From Chlamydia pneumoniae TW-183 (lineage in GTDB: Bacteria; Chlamydiota; Chlamydiia; Chlamydiales; Chlamydiaceae), in assembly GCF_000007205.1 (NCBI RefSeq), contig NC_005043.1:992001-1056000 (forward strand): 64,000 nt of DNA, in the 5' to 3' direction. Of this stretch, positions 12,731-20,781 are shown in pieces. Positions within the stretch are counted from its first letter, which is position 1; every line of letters begins with the position of its first letter. A program made the position numbers and the translations under genes. The notes under the pieces are model-generated. The model ran no database searches, was not told where the DNA came from, and saw only the letters and a list, made by a program, of their open reading frames with translations.

Positions 12731-12892
12731 ACTCCAATGTTACCTTTTCTCAAGCTTTAAGTAGTGGTCGTGTCTATGCAGTCAGCCAATCGGTGCATAT
12801 GATCTTTTGCTTCTTCTCTATTATCTTATATACGATGTCTCTACTTTCTCTTCTAAGAAGACGTCGTCGTCAATAAAGAAAAACCAGATCCA

Positions 12893-14188
12893 CTAGCTTC
12901 CAAAATCATCAAGAATAATCGAACTGCGCTCGACCCCATAGTCACCAAGAAGTTTAAGAATACTGCTATTGTGTAGCGGTGGACCACATACGTAGTAAAG
13001 ATAGTCTTCAGGATTATCTAACCTACTCAATTGACCTAGATTAAATGCCCGAAATAGGAAGTTTGTCTTTGTAGGGTCATCTTTATCCCAACCTGCAGCA
13101 ATATCTTCAGGAAGAGGCTCAGAAAGGACTAGGTGATAATGGAAATTGGGAAACTGTCGTTCTAAATTTTCATATTCTTCTTGGTAAATGTTCTCTTTTA
13201 ATGAGCGCGCCCCATACCAAAGATCAATTTCTCTCTTGGAATGCTTGTTTAAAAGTAAATCTAGGATGTGGCTCCTACCAAAAGATGAACCTGCTCCTCC
13301 AATTAGGAAGATTAAAGGGCGGTCGTCATCTTTCATAAAAGATTCTCCATAAGGCCCAGAAACTGTAATTTTGTCTCCAGGTTTTAAAGAGAACACATAG
13401 GAGGAACAGACTCCCCAAGGGATCTCTGAATTAGGCTTTCCATTAATGAAAGGAGGCGTAGCAATACGTATATTAAACTTAATTGTAGGAAGCTCGGCAG
13501 GATAGGAAGCTAAAGAATACGCTTTGTTGGCAGAATCCGCAGGAAGTTGACTGTTGTCTATAACTTGATCAAATAGATGAAAGTGTTCCCAGTCGCTGTA
13601 ATACTCAGGAGCCATAGTTTGCTTCCAATCGGAAGAGTTCGTTTTATAGCTCGGTACTGTAATTTGTAAGTAGCCCCCAGGCTTAAAGGGAATAGGTTTA
13701 TTTGGGTCTACAGCAACAACAAGTTCTTTAATAAAGGTAGCCACATTGTCATTAGAGATAACAGTGCCCTCCCAAGAAGAAGCATTTAAATATCTCTCTT
13801 CAATTTCTAAACTCATGTCGTGCTGAACTTTGCACTGGCAGGAAAGGCGCCAGCCTTCCTCGAGTTGTCTTTTTGAAAATGTAGAACGGTCCGTTTCTAA
13901 AGGCTCATCAGCATTTTTAACAACGCGAACTTTACATTGCTTACAGGTGGCTTTTCCTCCACAAGGGGAGGGAATAGGAATTCCTGAACTTAATAATGAA
14001 ACTAAGAGAGTCTGACCACTTTCGACAGTTTTTGTCAGTTCTTCATTGTCGTTAATCTTTAATTTACAAGGGTGTACCTTAATGAAAAGCTTGCGAGATA
14101 GAAGGATCACACCTGCAAGAATCACGCCAATGGCGCAAAAGATAAGACTAGCAATACAAATGAAATAGAGGCCTGAAAGCCAAGTCAT
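12893..14188 (-). CDS. nqrF: Na+-translocating NADH:quinone reductase subunit F
   Basis: A 431-residue protein with a single N-terminal membrane span (about residues 4-28), then a 2Fe-2S ferredoxin domain with the CGGKATCKQC cluster motif near residues 70-79 and a fourth Cys near 111 (LSCQCKV). A ferredoxin reductase-type domain follows, with KAYSLASYP (FAD binding) near 215 and FLIGGAGSSFGRSHI (NADH binding) near 300. NqrF takes electrons from NADH into the Nqr complex, which pumps sodium in the inner membrane. Length is close to the usual 405-430. It stands alone here; other nqr subunits are not in the window. Older annotations call it dmpP/nqr6. It converges on the split membrane protein gene, 16 bases away. 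Confidence 0.96.
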   Translation of the reverse strand: MTWLSGLYFICIASLIFCAIGVILAGVILLSRKLFIKVHPCKLKINDNEELTKTVESGQTLLVSLLSSGIPIPSPCGGKATCKQCKVRVVKNADEPLETDRSTFSKRQLEEGWRLSCQCKVQHDMSLEIEERYLNASSWEGTVISNDNVATFIKELVVAVDPNKPIPFKPGGYLQITVPSYKTNSSDWKQTMAPEYYSDWEHFHLFDQVIDNSQLPADSANKAYSLASYPAELPTIKFNIRIATPPFINGKPNSEIPWGVCSSYVFSLKPGDKITVSGPYGESFMKDDDRPLIFLIGGAGSSFGRSHILDLLLNKHSKREIDLWYGARSLKENIYQEEYENLERQFPNFHYHLVLSEPLPEDIAAGWDKDDPTKTNFLFRAFNLGQLSRLDNPEDYLYYVCGPPLHNSSILKLLGDYGVERSSIILDDFGS

Positions 14189-14269
14189 AACGATAAAAAT
14201 CCCAGACTTTATGAAAAGCTCATAGAGTCAAATTATAACTTAGCGCATAAAAAAGCAATAAACCTTAAG

Positions 14270-14306
14270 ACAATAAATAAGAAATCCCACGATTTTAATC
14301 GTGGGA
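14270..14306 (-). terminator. Terminator after yajC
   Basis: A perfect inverted repeat ATCCCACGATT/AATCGTGGGAT (14283-14306) with a two-base loop sits 22 bases past the yajC stop. On the minus strand it is followed by a T-rich stretch (TTTCTTATTTATTG), as for an intrinsic terminator. It separates yajC from nqrF. Confidence 0.85.
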
Positions 14307-14328
14307 TGAAAGTCTCAAAAGAAATTCC

Positions 14329-14682
14329 TTATGATTTGTTATCGTTAGGCTTGAGGATTTCAGAAATAGCTCCTTTTAAAACTTCTACTTTTCCAGAAGC
14401 AATATTTAAAATTACCGTGTGCTCACGGATATCGTCAACAGTGCCGATGATTCCCATGGCAGTGACTTTATCTCCTTTAGCGAGATCATTCTTACGCTTT
14501 TCCATGGCCTTTCTGCGTTTTTGTTCGGGACGCCATAAGATAAAATAGAAAAATAGAATAGCAATTGCCAACATCACGGCAGGTTGCACAAAAGTATTTT
14601 TTGATTGAGCTGCTTCTTCTTCTGCAAACAGGGGCAAAGAGCTCAGTAAAAATAGAAAACATGTCACTATACGAGAAAGCAT
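14329..14682 (-). CDS. yajC: Preprotein translocase accessory subunit YajC
   Basis: A 117-residue YajC-family protein. It has an N-terminal hydrophobic stretch ending LLSSLPLFAEEEA that looks like a signal segment, then the main membrane span (about residues 33-50, AILFFYFILWRPEQKRRK), and the conserved LAKGDKVTAMGIIGTVDDI block near 67-86. YajC associates with SecDF and SecYEG in the inner membrane. Length is typical (about 110). The usual ruvA/tgt/secD neighbours are absent; it is flanked by nqrF and rlmCD. Confidence 0.94.
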   Translation of the reverse strand: MLSRIVTCFLFLLSSLPLFAEEEAAQSKNTFVQPAVMLAIAILFFYFILWRPEQKRRKAMEKRKNDLAKGDKVTAMGIIGTVDDIREHTVILNIASGKVEVLKGAISEILKPNDNKS

Positions 14683-14752
14683 GCAATCACCTTAACTTGG
14701 GTTAATTCGAAGTAAGATTATCATAATAGGAAGCGAGCATTCAATGCTTTTC

Positions 14753-15958
14753 CTAGAGATCGATCTCTCTTTCTAGTAAAATAATATTTTCTAGGTGCGT
14801 CGAATAGGGAAATTGGTCAATAGGCTGCATCTTTTTTATGCGATATCCCCCAGAGATTAGGTCCGCGCACTCTTGAAACTGTGTTTTAGGGTTGCAAGAG
14901 ATATAGACAATTTTTGGAGATCCTATACGTAAAATATATTTAAGTACTTTACTTTGCATACCACAACGTGGGGGATCAATAATAATGACATCAGGAGCTT
15001 TACAATTTTCATTCCTTTTGCAGAACGCTTTCGCATCTTCTAAATAGACTTCTACGCAATCTTCTTTGTTATTCGCTTTGATGTTCTCCTGAGCCGAAGC
15101 TACAGCATCAGGAATAATCTCAACGCCAATCACATTTTTGACATAGGGAGAGAGCATAATCCCTATAGTTCCTGCTCCACAATAGAGATCAAGAAGCGTT
15201 TCCGAACCCTCGGGGTTTATAAACTCTTTCGCAGTTTCTATAATTTTCGCTGCCTGAGTAATCTGAGGTTGGAAGAAACTTCTGGGACGCAAACTAAAAG
15301 AGGCAGAGTTACCGTCACTAGGTAAGGACAGTTTTTGCTGTATCGAGGGGGCTCCGTATAGCAGTTTAGTTTCATAATATGTAGAAATCCCACGTGCAGC
15401 TACCTTTTCTTCCCAATAGATCGATGCTATGTTTAGAGAAGACGATAGGAGAATCTCTTTCCATTCATCTATACAGGCTTCGTTTACCCTATATTCTGGA
15501 GTTCCTGATGTTGTTAGGATCACCATAAAGTTTTGCTGCGGGCTCCCCGTACGGACGGTGAGTGTGCATAACGAGCCTTTGTTTTTAGGGGGGAAGTACG
15601 CCATAAGCTCTGGGTGCTTATCCCACCATTCGCGAGTGAGTTTTAAAATATCCATAGTCTGCTCATGGATAAGCAGACATGTAGTCACTGGAATTCCTTT
15701 CTTTGGTTTTGTAGAGCTGATGAATCCTAAACTTTTTTCTCCTTCATAAGTTTGAAAAAAGGAGAATTCCATTTTATTTCTTCCTCTTAAAGAGGGAGAA
15801 CATGGGATGATAGGAGCAATCATATCCGAGGGAACTAAAGGAGCGAATAACTGATGAAGGAGTTCTTCCTTTTTCTTTAAGGAGTCAGAATAATTGGACT
15901 GAGGAAACGAGCATCCTCCACATACACCAAAATGTGGACAATTTTGCATGGTAGACAT
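14753..15958 (-). CDS. rumA: 23S rRNA (uracil-5-)-methyltransferase, RumA/RlmCD family
   Basis: A 401-residue protein. The N-terminus has a four-cysteine arrangement (CPHFGVCGGC plus a later Cys) typical of the 4Fe-4S RumA subgroup. The SAM fold starts with LLDLYCGAGTIGIML near residue 260, the IIDPPRCG motif near 328 is present and the catalytic ISCNPKT Cys motif lies near 354. It methylates uridine in 23S rRNA to m5U (sites 747 and/or 1939 in E. coli numbering); which site is used here cannot be told. There is no TRAM domain before the cysteines. The gene stands between hctA and yajC on the same strand. Confidence 0.92.
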   Translation of the reverse strand: MSTMQNCPHFGVCGGCSFPQSNYSDSLKKKEELLHQLFAPLVPSDMIAPIIPCSPSLRGRNKMEFSFFQTYEGEKSLGFISSTKPKKGIPVTTCLLIHEQTMDILKLTREWWDKHPELMAYFPPKNKGSLCTLTVRTGSPQQNFMVILTTSGTPEYRVNEACIDEWKEILLSSSLNIASIYWEEKVAARGISTYYETKLLYGAPSIQQKLSLPSDGNSASFSLRPRSFFQPQITQAAKIIETAKEFINPEGSETLLDLYCGAGTIGIMLSPYVKNVIGVEIIPDAVASAQENIKANNKEDCVEVYLEDAKAFCKRNENCKAPDVIIIDPPRCGMQSKVLKYILRIGSPKIVYISCNPKTQFQECADLISGGYRIKKMQPIDQFPYSTHLENIILLEREIDL

Positions 15959-16168
15959 AGTTAAGATAGAAGCTTAGTTTTTGTTAGAGAGGTAATCTGA
16001 GAACTAGACAACAATTCACAAGGACCTTCATTTCGAATCCCTAGATGAGATACTTGAAAGGTTGTTTGAGAATATCAAAAGCAAAATGGAAATTTTATCA
16101 CGAAGGAAAATTATATCTCTACCTTTTTAAGGAAGAACTCCTAGGTAGCACAGAGAAAAATTTGGGCA

Positions 16169-16204
16169 TAAAAAAGAGGATGAGTAGAAAATTACCCACC
16201 CTCT
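16169..16204 (-). terminator. hctA terminator
   Basis: On the minus strand an AGAGGGTGGGTA arm (16204-16193) pairs with TACTCATCCTCT (16186-16175), 12 bp with two G-U pairs and a 6-base loop, directly followed by a T run (16175-16169). A strong intrinsic terminator about 25 bases past the hctA stop. Confidence 0.9.
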
Positions 16205-16227
16205 AAACGAAATCAAGCTAAGGCGAA

Positions 16228-16599
16228 TTATTTTCTAAATCCGCGTGCTTTGGAAGGTTTTTTAACTTTTTTTGCGGCTGTCTTTTTAGATGCAGGTTTA
16301 GAAGCTTTGACTGCTTTGCTAGTTTTAGCTGCAGCAGCAGAGCTTTTTTTAGGGGCTTTTTTTTCCGCAGTTTTTTTTACTTTGGCAGGAGCCTTAGTTG
16401 ATGGCTTACGTTTTAATAACCCAGATTTCTCTGCTTTTATAGATTCTTTTCTGTAAAGTTTCGCAACTTTTTCTAATTTTATAGAGTCTGTGCGTACTCT
16501 TTGAGCTGCTGCCTTGTTTCCTTTCTCTGCTTTAGCTAAGTCGTGTTGGATGCTATCCAGCAGGTCTTTCATTTTTTTTGCCGTATCTTTTAGCGCCAT
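16228..16599 (-). CDS. hctA: Histone H1-like nucleoid protein Hc1
   Basis: A 123-residue, very basic protein. The N-terminal half (about 1-60) is a predicted helical domain with mixed charge (MALKDTAKKMKDLLDSIQHD). The rest is a Lys/Ala/Pro-rich tail with AKK, KKTA and KKPSKA repeats like the tail of eukaryotic histone H1. Hc1 condenses the chromosome when reticulate bodies turn into elementary bodies. In C. trachomatis it is a late gene whose translation is held down by the small RNA IhtA. A GAGG ribosome site lies 9 bases upstream. It has its own strong terminator, so it is probably monocistronic. The SET enzyme at 1312-1977 is a candidate modifier of its lysines. Confidence 0.97.
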   Translation of the reverse strand: MALKDTAKKMKDLLDSIQHDLAKAEKGNKAAAQRVRTDSIKLEKVAKLYRKESIKAEKSGLLKRKPSTKAPAKVKKTAEKKAPKKSSAAAAKTSKAVKASKPASKKTAAKKVKKPSKARGFRK

Positions 16600-17014
16600 G
16601 AAAAGCGTCCTCTAGTCGCTGTTTTAAACTATTTTTACTTGTTTTAATTTTTAATTAGTTTGTTTGTTCAAATTCATGCAACCATTTTTTAGAGAAAATA
16701 AGACTTTTGTAAGTTATTGTTATTTTGTTATGAGAACACACTTCTTTGTTTATCAATGTGTTAATTTATAAAATGTTTGGAAAATCCATTGGAAAAAGCA
16801 AAAAACTTTAAGAGAGGATTTGGGTTTTTTTTTCGTGTTTTGAGTAAAATGGAGAACGTATTTGTATCAATTTTTGTAGCATGTAGAGAAAAACATATTT
16901 TCTTTGATCATTGGGAACGTAGTTTCTATAGATCGAATGTAGTTCAAAGAATGCTACCCCCCAAATCCTTTACTTTCGAGAAATGTCTGCTATAAAAGGA
17001 ATAGAAGTATTTAG
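16600..17014. other. Divergent intergenic region hctA / exported TPR-like gene
   Basis: This 415-base AT-rich region must contain the hctA promoter (right to left) and the promoter of the gene starting at 17015. A 72-codon frame at 16777-16995 has no recognisable domain, no clear ribosome site and skewed AT-driven composition; I do not call it a gene. No tRNA, repeat or strong hairpin is seen. Confidence 0.5.
16642..16671 (-). promoter_or_regulatory. Candidate hctA promoter
   Basis: Minus strand: TTGAAC (16671-16666), an 18-base AT-rich spacer and TTAAAA (16647-16642), about 45 bases before the hctA start. The spacing fits sigma66. This is a motif guess in very AT-rich DNA. Confidence 0.3.
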
Positions 17015-19483
17015 ATGAAGAAGCTATATCACCCTACCTTATTTCTGAGACCTTTGATTCGGCTGAGCCTCATTTTTGCGTTAAGTTTGACACTGATTTC
17101 AGGAAATTTCCCACAGCAGAAATCCTTTGGTCATTGCTGTGCAGATATGCACTCAGCATTAATATCAGGGAAAAATTGTGAAGAACTCTTTGCAGATTTT
17201 ATTGAGCGGGTTCTTGCCGACAGAGAGACTTTGACTGCCCGTGATTGGGGAACTGTTGTTGTCTTAGTCCGCGAGTATCTCTTGAAGTGTATTCGTAAAG
17301 GGGATTGTGACTATGGAGTGAAAATTCTTCAGAAACTCCTAGCCTTACGCTTGCCGAAGGATGCTAGGAAAGACTTGCAGATCTTATGGCACCGGTTGAA
17401 TCCAGAGCAGGCTCCTTTGCGAGATGTTGTTGATCAGCTTTTCACTATAGGCTGTCACGAATCTTTGCAAGATCACTTGCTTTTTGAGCTCTACACCGTG
17501 ACATTGCATAGCGGTTATGAAAACCGTAAACAGGATATGCTTTTAGCTAAAGAACAAGGGGATTACAAAAAAGCTATAGAATTGGCAAAAGAGCTGGTTG
17601 CAGCATTGGAAAAGGGATCGTGTAGCCCTCACCCAGAGATAGTGCAAATAGAAAAAACTTTTTTGCAAAAAACACTGCTTGCTTTGCAAATAAAAGTAGC
17701 ACAAGAAGCTCAAGAATCTTGCGATGCTTTACTCACACCCTACTGTTTGTCTGAAATTGCCTATACTGAAGCTATGGATGCTTTGGTACTGCGTATAGCT
17801 AGAGGTGAAGTCTCTCGTACTAATGAGGTGGATAGTGTCTTACTGAGCCATGCCTTACAACACCTCCCTTTCGCACGGGAAAAAGCGATTCCTGAACTTG
17901 AAGTTCTTATTGATCACGGAGCCTATCTAGAATCCACATTACTATACTATGCATACTTCTCTTTATTAGAACTTTATCATCAAAATAAAGACTTTGCATC
18001 GCTAGAGCGTTTGCTAGAGAAGGGTGATGCTGTCTTTGTCCCTGAGCATCCCTATTTCCCAGAATATGGGTTTTTTCTAGGTGCATATTTCTATGCTAAA
18101 GGGAAATACGAGAGCGCTGAGAAAGTTTTCTTACAGATTATAGATCCCGCTGTAAAACTAGGAGCTACTTTTGCTAGAGCATATGAATATCTAGGGTGTA
18201 TTGCTTATGTTCAGAATCATTACGAGAAGGCGGAAGAATACTTTCTCCGTGCTTATAAGAGTTGGGGACGCGAAGAGTCAGGTATAGGATTATTTTTAGC
18301 ATACGCTGTGCAAAAGAAAAAGACTGCATGTGAGGATATGCTCTACCATCCTAAGTTTTCTTTTACCTACCGTCATTTGCTAGATTCTCTCTGTTCTTTA
18401 TCGTATCCACATGGGGAAAATAAGGGCAGCTCTGCGATCCAAAGAGTCCATAGGGCTGTACCCGAGCTTTCAGAGATTTATAGCCGCTGTATCTATGATA
18501 TGATTAAATATAGGAATGTTACCTATACGCACCCTATTATAGAGCTTGCTTACAACCAAGTCCGCAATTTAGAAAAACGTAATTTAGAAGAAATTTGTAG
18601 GGATGCGCAAGATCCAGAATATGATAAAGCTTTAGCCTTTTGGGGAGCCCTTCAATCGGGGGCCTCTGTGCCAAGGTCTCTCATTGAAAGTTCAGATGTG
18701 GATGAAGCCAGAATCACAATACGTTGCTATGAGGCTTTATATTTTCACAATCCAGATGCTATAGCTATGCTTCCTCAAGCGTTTTCTGAAGAATGTAATT
18801 CTTGGCAAACGGCACTGCGACTCGTTTGGACGTTAGTACGACCTAAAGGAGCTCCTAATCACGCTAAGTATTGGGATCACCTTGTGCTCCGTCCCCATGG
18901 GGATAGCCTATATTTTTTTGGTTATGACCTTCAAGAATATCTCATTGGCAAAGAAGATGCCTTGAAGCATCTGTCTGTATTTGCGGAACTCTTCCCTAAA
19001 TCTTCGCTGCTTTCGCTTGTATACTATTTACAAGGCTATAGCGAATCCTCGGCTTTGAGGAAAGTCGGATGGTTTGTAAAAGCTCTTGAAGAGTTCACTG
19101 AGATTTCTTGGTCGGGAGAGCATATGAAGACATGGGCGTATATCTATTATATGGTGAAGTTAGATCTTGCTGATACCTACATCTCTTTAGGCAACTTTTC
19201 TCAGGCAGTTCATATTCTTGAGGAGGTTAAGGAAGATTGGCAAGTCGCCAGTCATCCCAAACTACATTTCCTTAAGGGAGAGGACTGTTACTTAGCTATG
19301 GAACTGCGATGGGTAGAGGGATTGGCCTATGCGTACTTTCAGTTACATGAGACCGCACACTTGTCCAATCATCTTCTTGAGCATGTAGAAAAGAATTTAA
19401 TTTCCCCACGTTCTTACAGAGACTATTATGGCGAGTCTCTACAGAGAACTCTGGGGTTGTGCCAGCGTTTCCTCGGTGTGTAA
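17015..19483 (+). CDS. Exported TPR-like protein (CT744 homolog), function unknown
   Basis: An 822-residue protein starting MKKLYHPTLF, with a positively charged N-terminus and a hydrophobic stretch (about residues 15-30, LIRLSLIFALSLTLISGNF) consistent with a signal peptide. The remainder is mostly helical with tetratricopeptide-like units, for example YAKGKYESAEKVFLQI near 367 and YVQNHYEKAEEYFLRAY near 402, plus a later LGNFSQAVHILEEVKED near 735. TPR folds mediate protein contacts, so a periplasmic or surface scaffold role is possible but not shown. In C. trachomatis the equivalent CT744 is a conserved chlamydial protein of unknown function. Its 3' end overlaps hemG tail-to-tail by 45 bases. 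Confidence 0.85.
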   Translation: MKKLYHPTLFLRPLIRLSLIFALSLTLISGNFPQQKSFGHCCADMHSALISGKNCEELFADFIERVLADRETLTARDWGTVVVLVREYLLKCIRKGDCDYGVKILQKLLALRLPKDARKDLQILWHRLNPEQAPLRDVVDQLFTIGCHESLQDHLLFELYTVTLHSGYENRKQDMLLAKEQGDYKKAIELAKELVAALEKGSCSPHPEIVQIEKTFLQKTLLALQIKVAQEAQESCDALLTPYCLSEIAYTEAMDALVLRIARGEVSRTNEVDSVLLSHALQHLPFAREKAIPELEVLIDHGAYLESTLLYYAYFSLLELYHQNKDFASLERLLEKGDAVFVPEHPYFPEYGFFLGAYFYAKGKYESAEKVFLQIIDPAVKLGATFARAYEYLGCIAYVQNHYEKAEEYFLRAYKSWGREESGIGLFLAYAVQKKKTACEDMLYHPKFSFTYRHLLDSLCSLSYPHGENKGSSAIQRVHRAVPELSEIYSRCIYDMIKYRNVTYTHPIIELAYNQVRNLEKRNLEEICRDAQDPEYDKALAFWGALQSGASVPRSLIESSDVDEARITIRCYEALYFHNPDAIAMLPQAFSEECNSWQTALRLVWTLVRPKGAPNHAKYWDHLVLRPHGDSLYFFGYDLQEYLIGKEDALKHLSVFAELFPKSSLLSLVYYLQGYSESSALRKVGWFVKALEEFTEISWSGEHMKTWAYIYYMVKLDLADTYISLGNFSQAVHILEEVKEDWQVASHPKLHFLKGEDCYLAMELRWVEGLAYAYFQLHETAHLSNHLLEHVEKNLISPRSYRDYYGESLQRTLGLCQRFLGV

Positions 19484-20746
19484 ATCACAGATAGCATGAT
19501 ATGCAGAAGCTATACATCGATTCAGTCCTGGGCCTGCAATATTTTGACCTACAATTTTTAAATTTCCTGGTAAGTGAGGTAGGATACGCTCTTTCCTTTC
19601 TAGAAAGCCAACAGCATGTTGTGGTATGCCATCCTGAGATGAAAATAAAGCAAAAGCATCTGGTTTTTGATTGATATTCAGGTATTCTGAGAGAGCTGCT
19701 ATCGCAAAGGCATGAGCTTCTGATTCCCGCCATTTGCCTTCAATGAGAAGGGAGAGCACTGTTTTCCCTGGCGTAGCTTGCGGGAAGATTTGAGAATTCC
19801 AAACGATTCCCAAGAGGGGAAGCTCGTCTGCAAATAGCATGCCATAACCTTTGGGAAGCGAAAAGTTGGCGTGATGCCAACCTAAGCTGATGCTAGATAA
19901 ATTCCAAGGGAGAACTCTTTTAGATAAATTTTCAATTCCATAGTTAGGAAGCAATACAGGAAGCTGCTGGAGAGGTCCTGTATAAATTACCATATCGGCA
20001 AAAAACGTCTCTGAAGGTGTGGTTACACAAGCTTCTTTTGGTGAACAATCGATGTGAGTCACACTAGTAGAAAACTTCCATGTTGCGGGGAGTTTTTCTT
20101 GGATAGTAGTAATCAAAGTCCCCATGGAAGGAGATAGAGATGCAAGATATCTGTCGGTCTTAGACTTTTTGGGGGATCTATTTTTAAGATAACTGCGTAA
20201 TAGAGACCCGCTGGAAGCTTCTCTCTTTGCTAGTTCAGGAAATGCCATGTGTGTGGAGAGAATGCTGCTATGGCCTGCGCGTATGGCTGTGATTAGTGGA
20301 TCTAATATATAGCTTGTAAAATTTTGTGAACTATGTCGCTTTAAGAAATCCTGAACGGAACTATCTTGAGTATAGCAAGGTGCACGGAAGTCCTTAATTA
20401 AAGAAGGAAGCAGGCCCTTTCTTAGGAGAGTCCAGGTGGATATTTTATGGGCCTTCCCTCTGTAGTAGACAAAGCGGTTTTTTGCTGCACGATCACTGAA
20501 GATCAAGGAATTTTGGAGACCAAGTTCATGGATAAGTTTTAGAGTATACTCTCCGTCTCCCCGGGTGAGGAATCCTTTAGGTCCGAGGTCAAAAGAAAAC
20601 CCTTGAGGGGATTCCGTGCGGACGAAGCCTCCTGCGTAGGCTTCTTTATCTAAAACAAGGATTTCCGCTTGGGGGAATTTCTTATGAAGCCACCAACCTG
20701 CAGCAAGACCAGAAATTCCTGCGCCTATAATGATTGCTCTCTTCAC
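19439..20746 (-). CDS. hemG: Protoporphyrinogen/coproporphyrinogen oxidase (HemY-type flavoprotein)
   Basis: A 435-residue FAD enzyme. The dinucleotide motif GAGISGLAAGWW lies at residues 8-19, followed by LVLDKEAYAGG (ribose-binding Glu/Asp region) and a GPKGFL motif near 56. The C-terminus has VGQNIAGPGLNRCIASAY (FAD-binding end motif). It oxidises a porphyrinogen late in haem synthesis. Chlamydial annotations use the name hemG, but the protein belongs to the HemY family and not to the small flavodoxin HemG of E. coli. It lies 35 bases after hemN in a hemE-hemN-hemG run. Confidence 0.93.
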   Translation of the reverse strand: MKRAIIIGAGISGLAAGWWLHKKFPQAEILVLDKEAYAGGFVRTESPQGFSFDLGPKGFLTRGDGEYTLKLIHELGLQNSLIFSDRAAKNRFVYYRGKAHKISTWTLLRKGLLPSLIKDFRAPCYTQDSSVQDFLKRHSSQNFTSYILDPLITAIRAGHSSILSTHMAFPELAKREASSGSLLRSYLKNRSPKKSKTDRYLASLSPSMGTLITTIQEKLPATWKFSTSVTHIDCSPKEACVTTPSETFFADMVIYTGPLQQLPVLLPNYGIENLSKRVLPWNLSSISLGWHHANFSLPKGYGMLFADELPLLGIVWNSQIFPQATPGKTVLSLLIEGKWRESEAHAFAIAALSEYLNINQKPDAFALFSSQDGIPQHAVGFLERKERILPHLPGNLKIVGQNIAGPGLNRCIASAYHAICDLHTEETLAQPQSSL

Positions 20747-20781
20747 ACAAAACCTCCTCTCTGCTCAGTTTCTCAACATTT

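Larger units (their letters stand above)
10990..12876 (+). pseudogene. Chlamydial membrane protein gene split by two compensating frameshifts
   Basis: Read as one unit from ATG 10990 to TAA 12874-12876 this is 1887 bases (628 codons) in three pieces: frame 1 to about 11530, frame 2 to 12727, then frame 1 again. The first break is at a T7 run (11524-11530): removing one T lets NPIFF continue into GNGAFYVREALRL instead of stopping four bases later. The second is at a T6 run (12723-12728): adding one T gives IFLDSNVTFS and a further 48 codons that end in a membrane segment and RRRRRQ. The joined protein has a Ser/Glu-rich N-terminus, a central GICPSLYPEHPRSFYYR-type domain and several hydrophobic segments in the second half. 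It resembles the lineage-specific C. pneumoniae hypothetical families (possibly DUF687-like; low certainty). Decay, phase variation or sequencing error could each explain it. Confidence 0.75.

Noticed and set aside
16261-16456. Ala/Leu-rich plus-strand frame opposite hctA
   Set aside because: It is the mirror of the Lys/Ala repeat tail of Hc1 and has no independent support.
16777-16995. A 72-codon frame upstream of the TPR-like gene
   Set aside because: No domain, no clear ribosome site, AT-driven composition; better read as promoter region.
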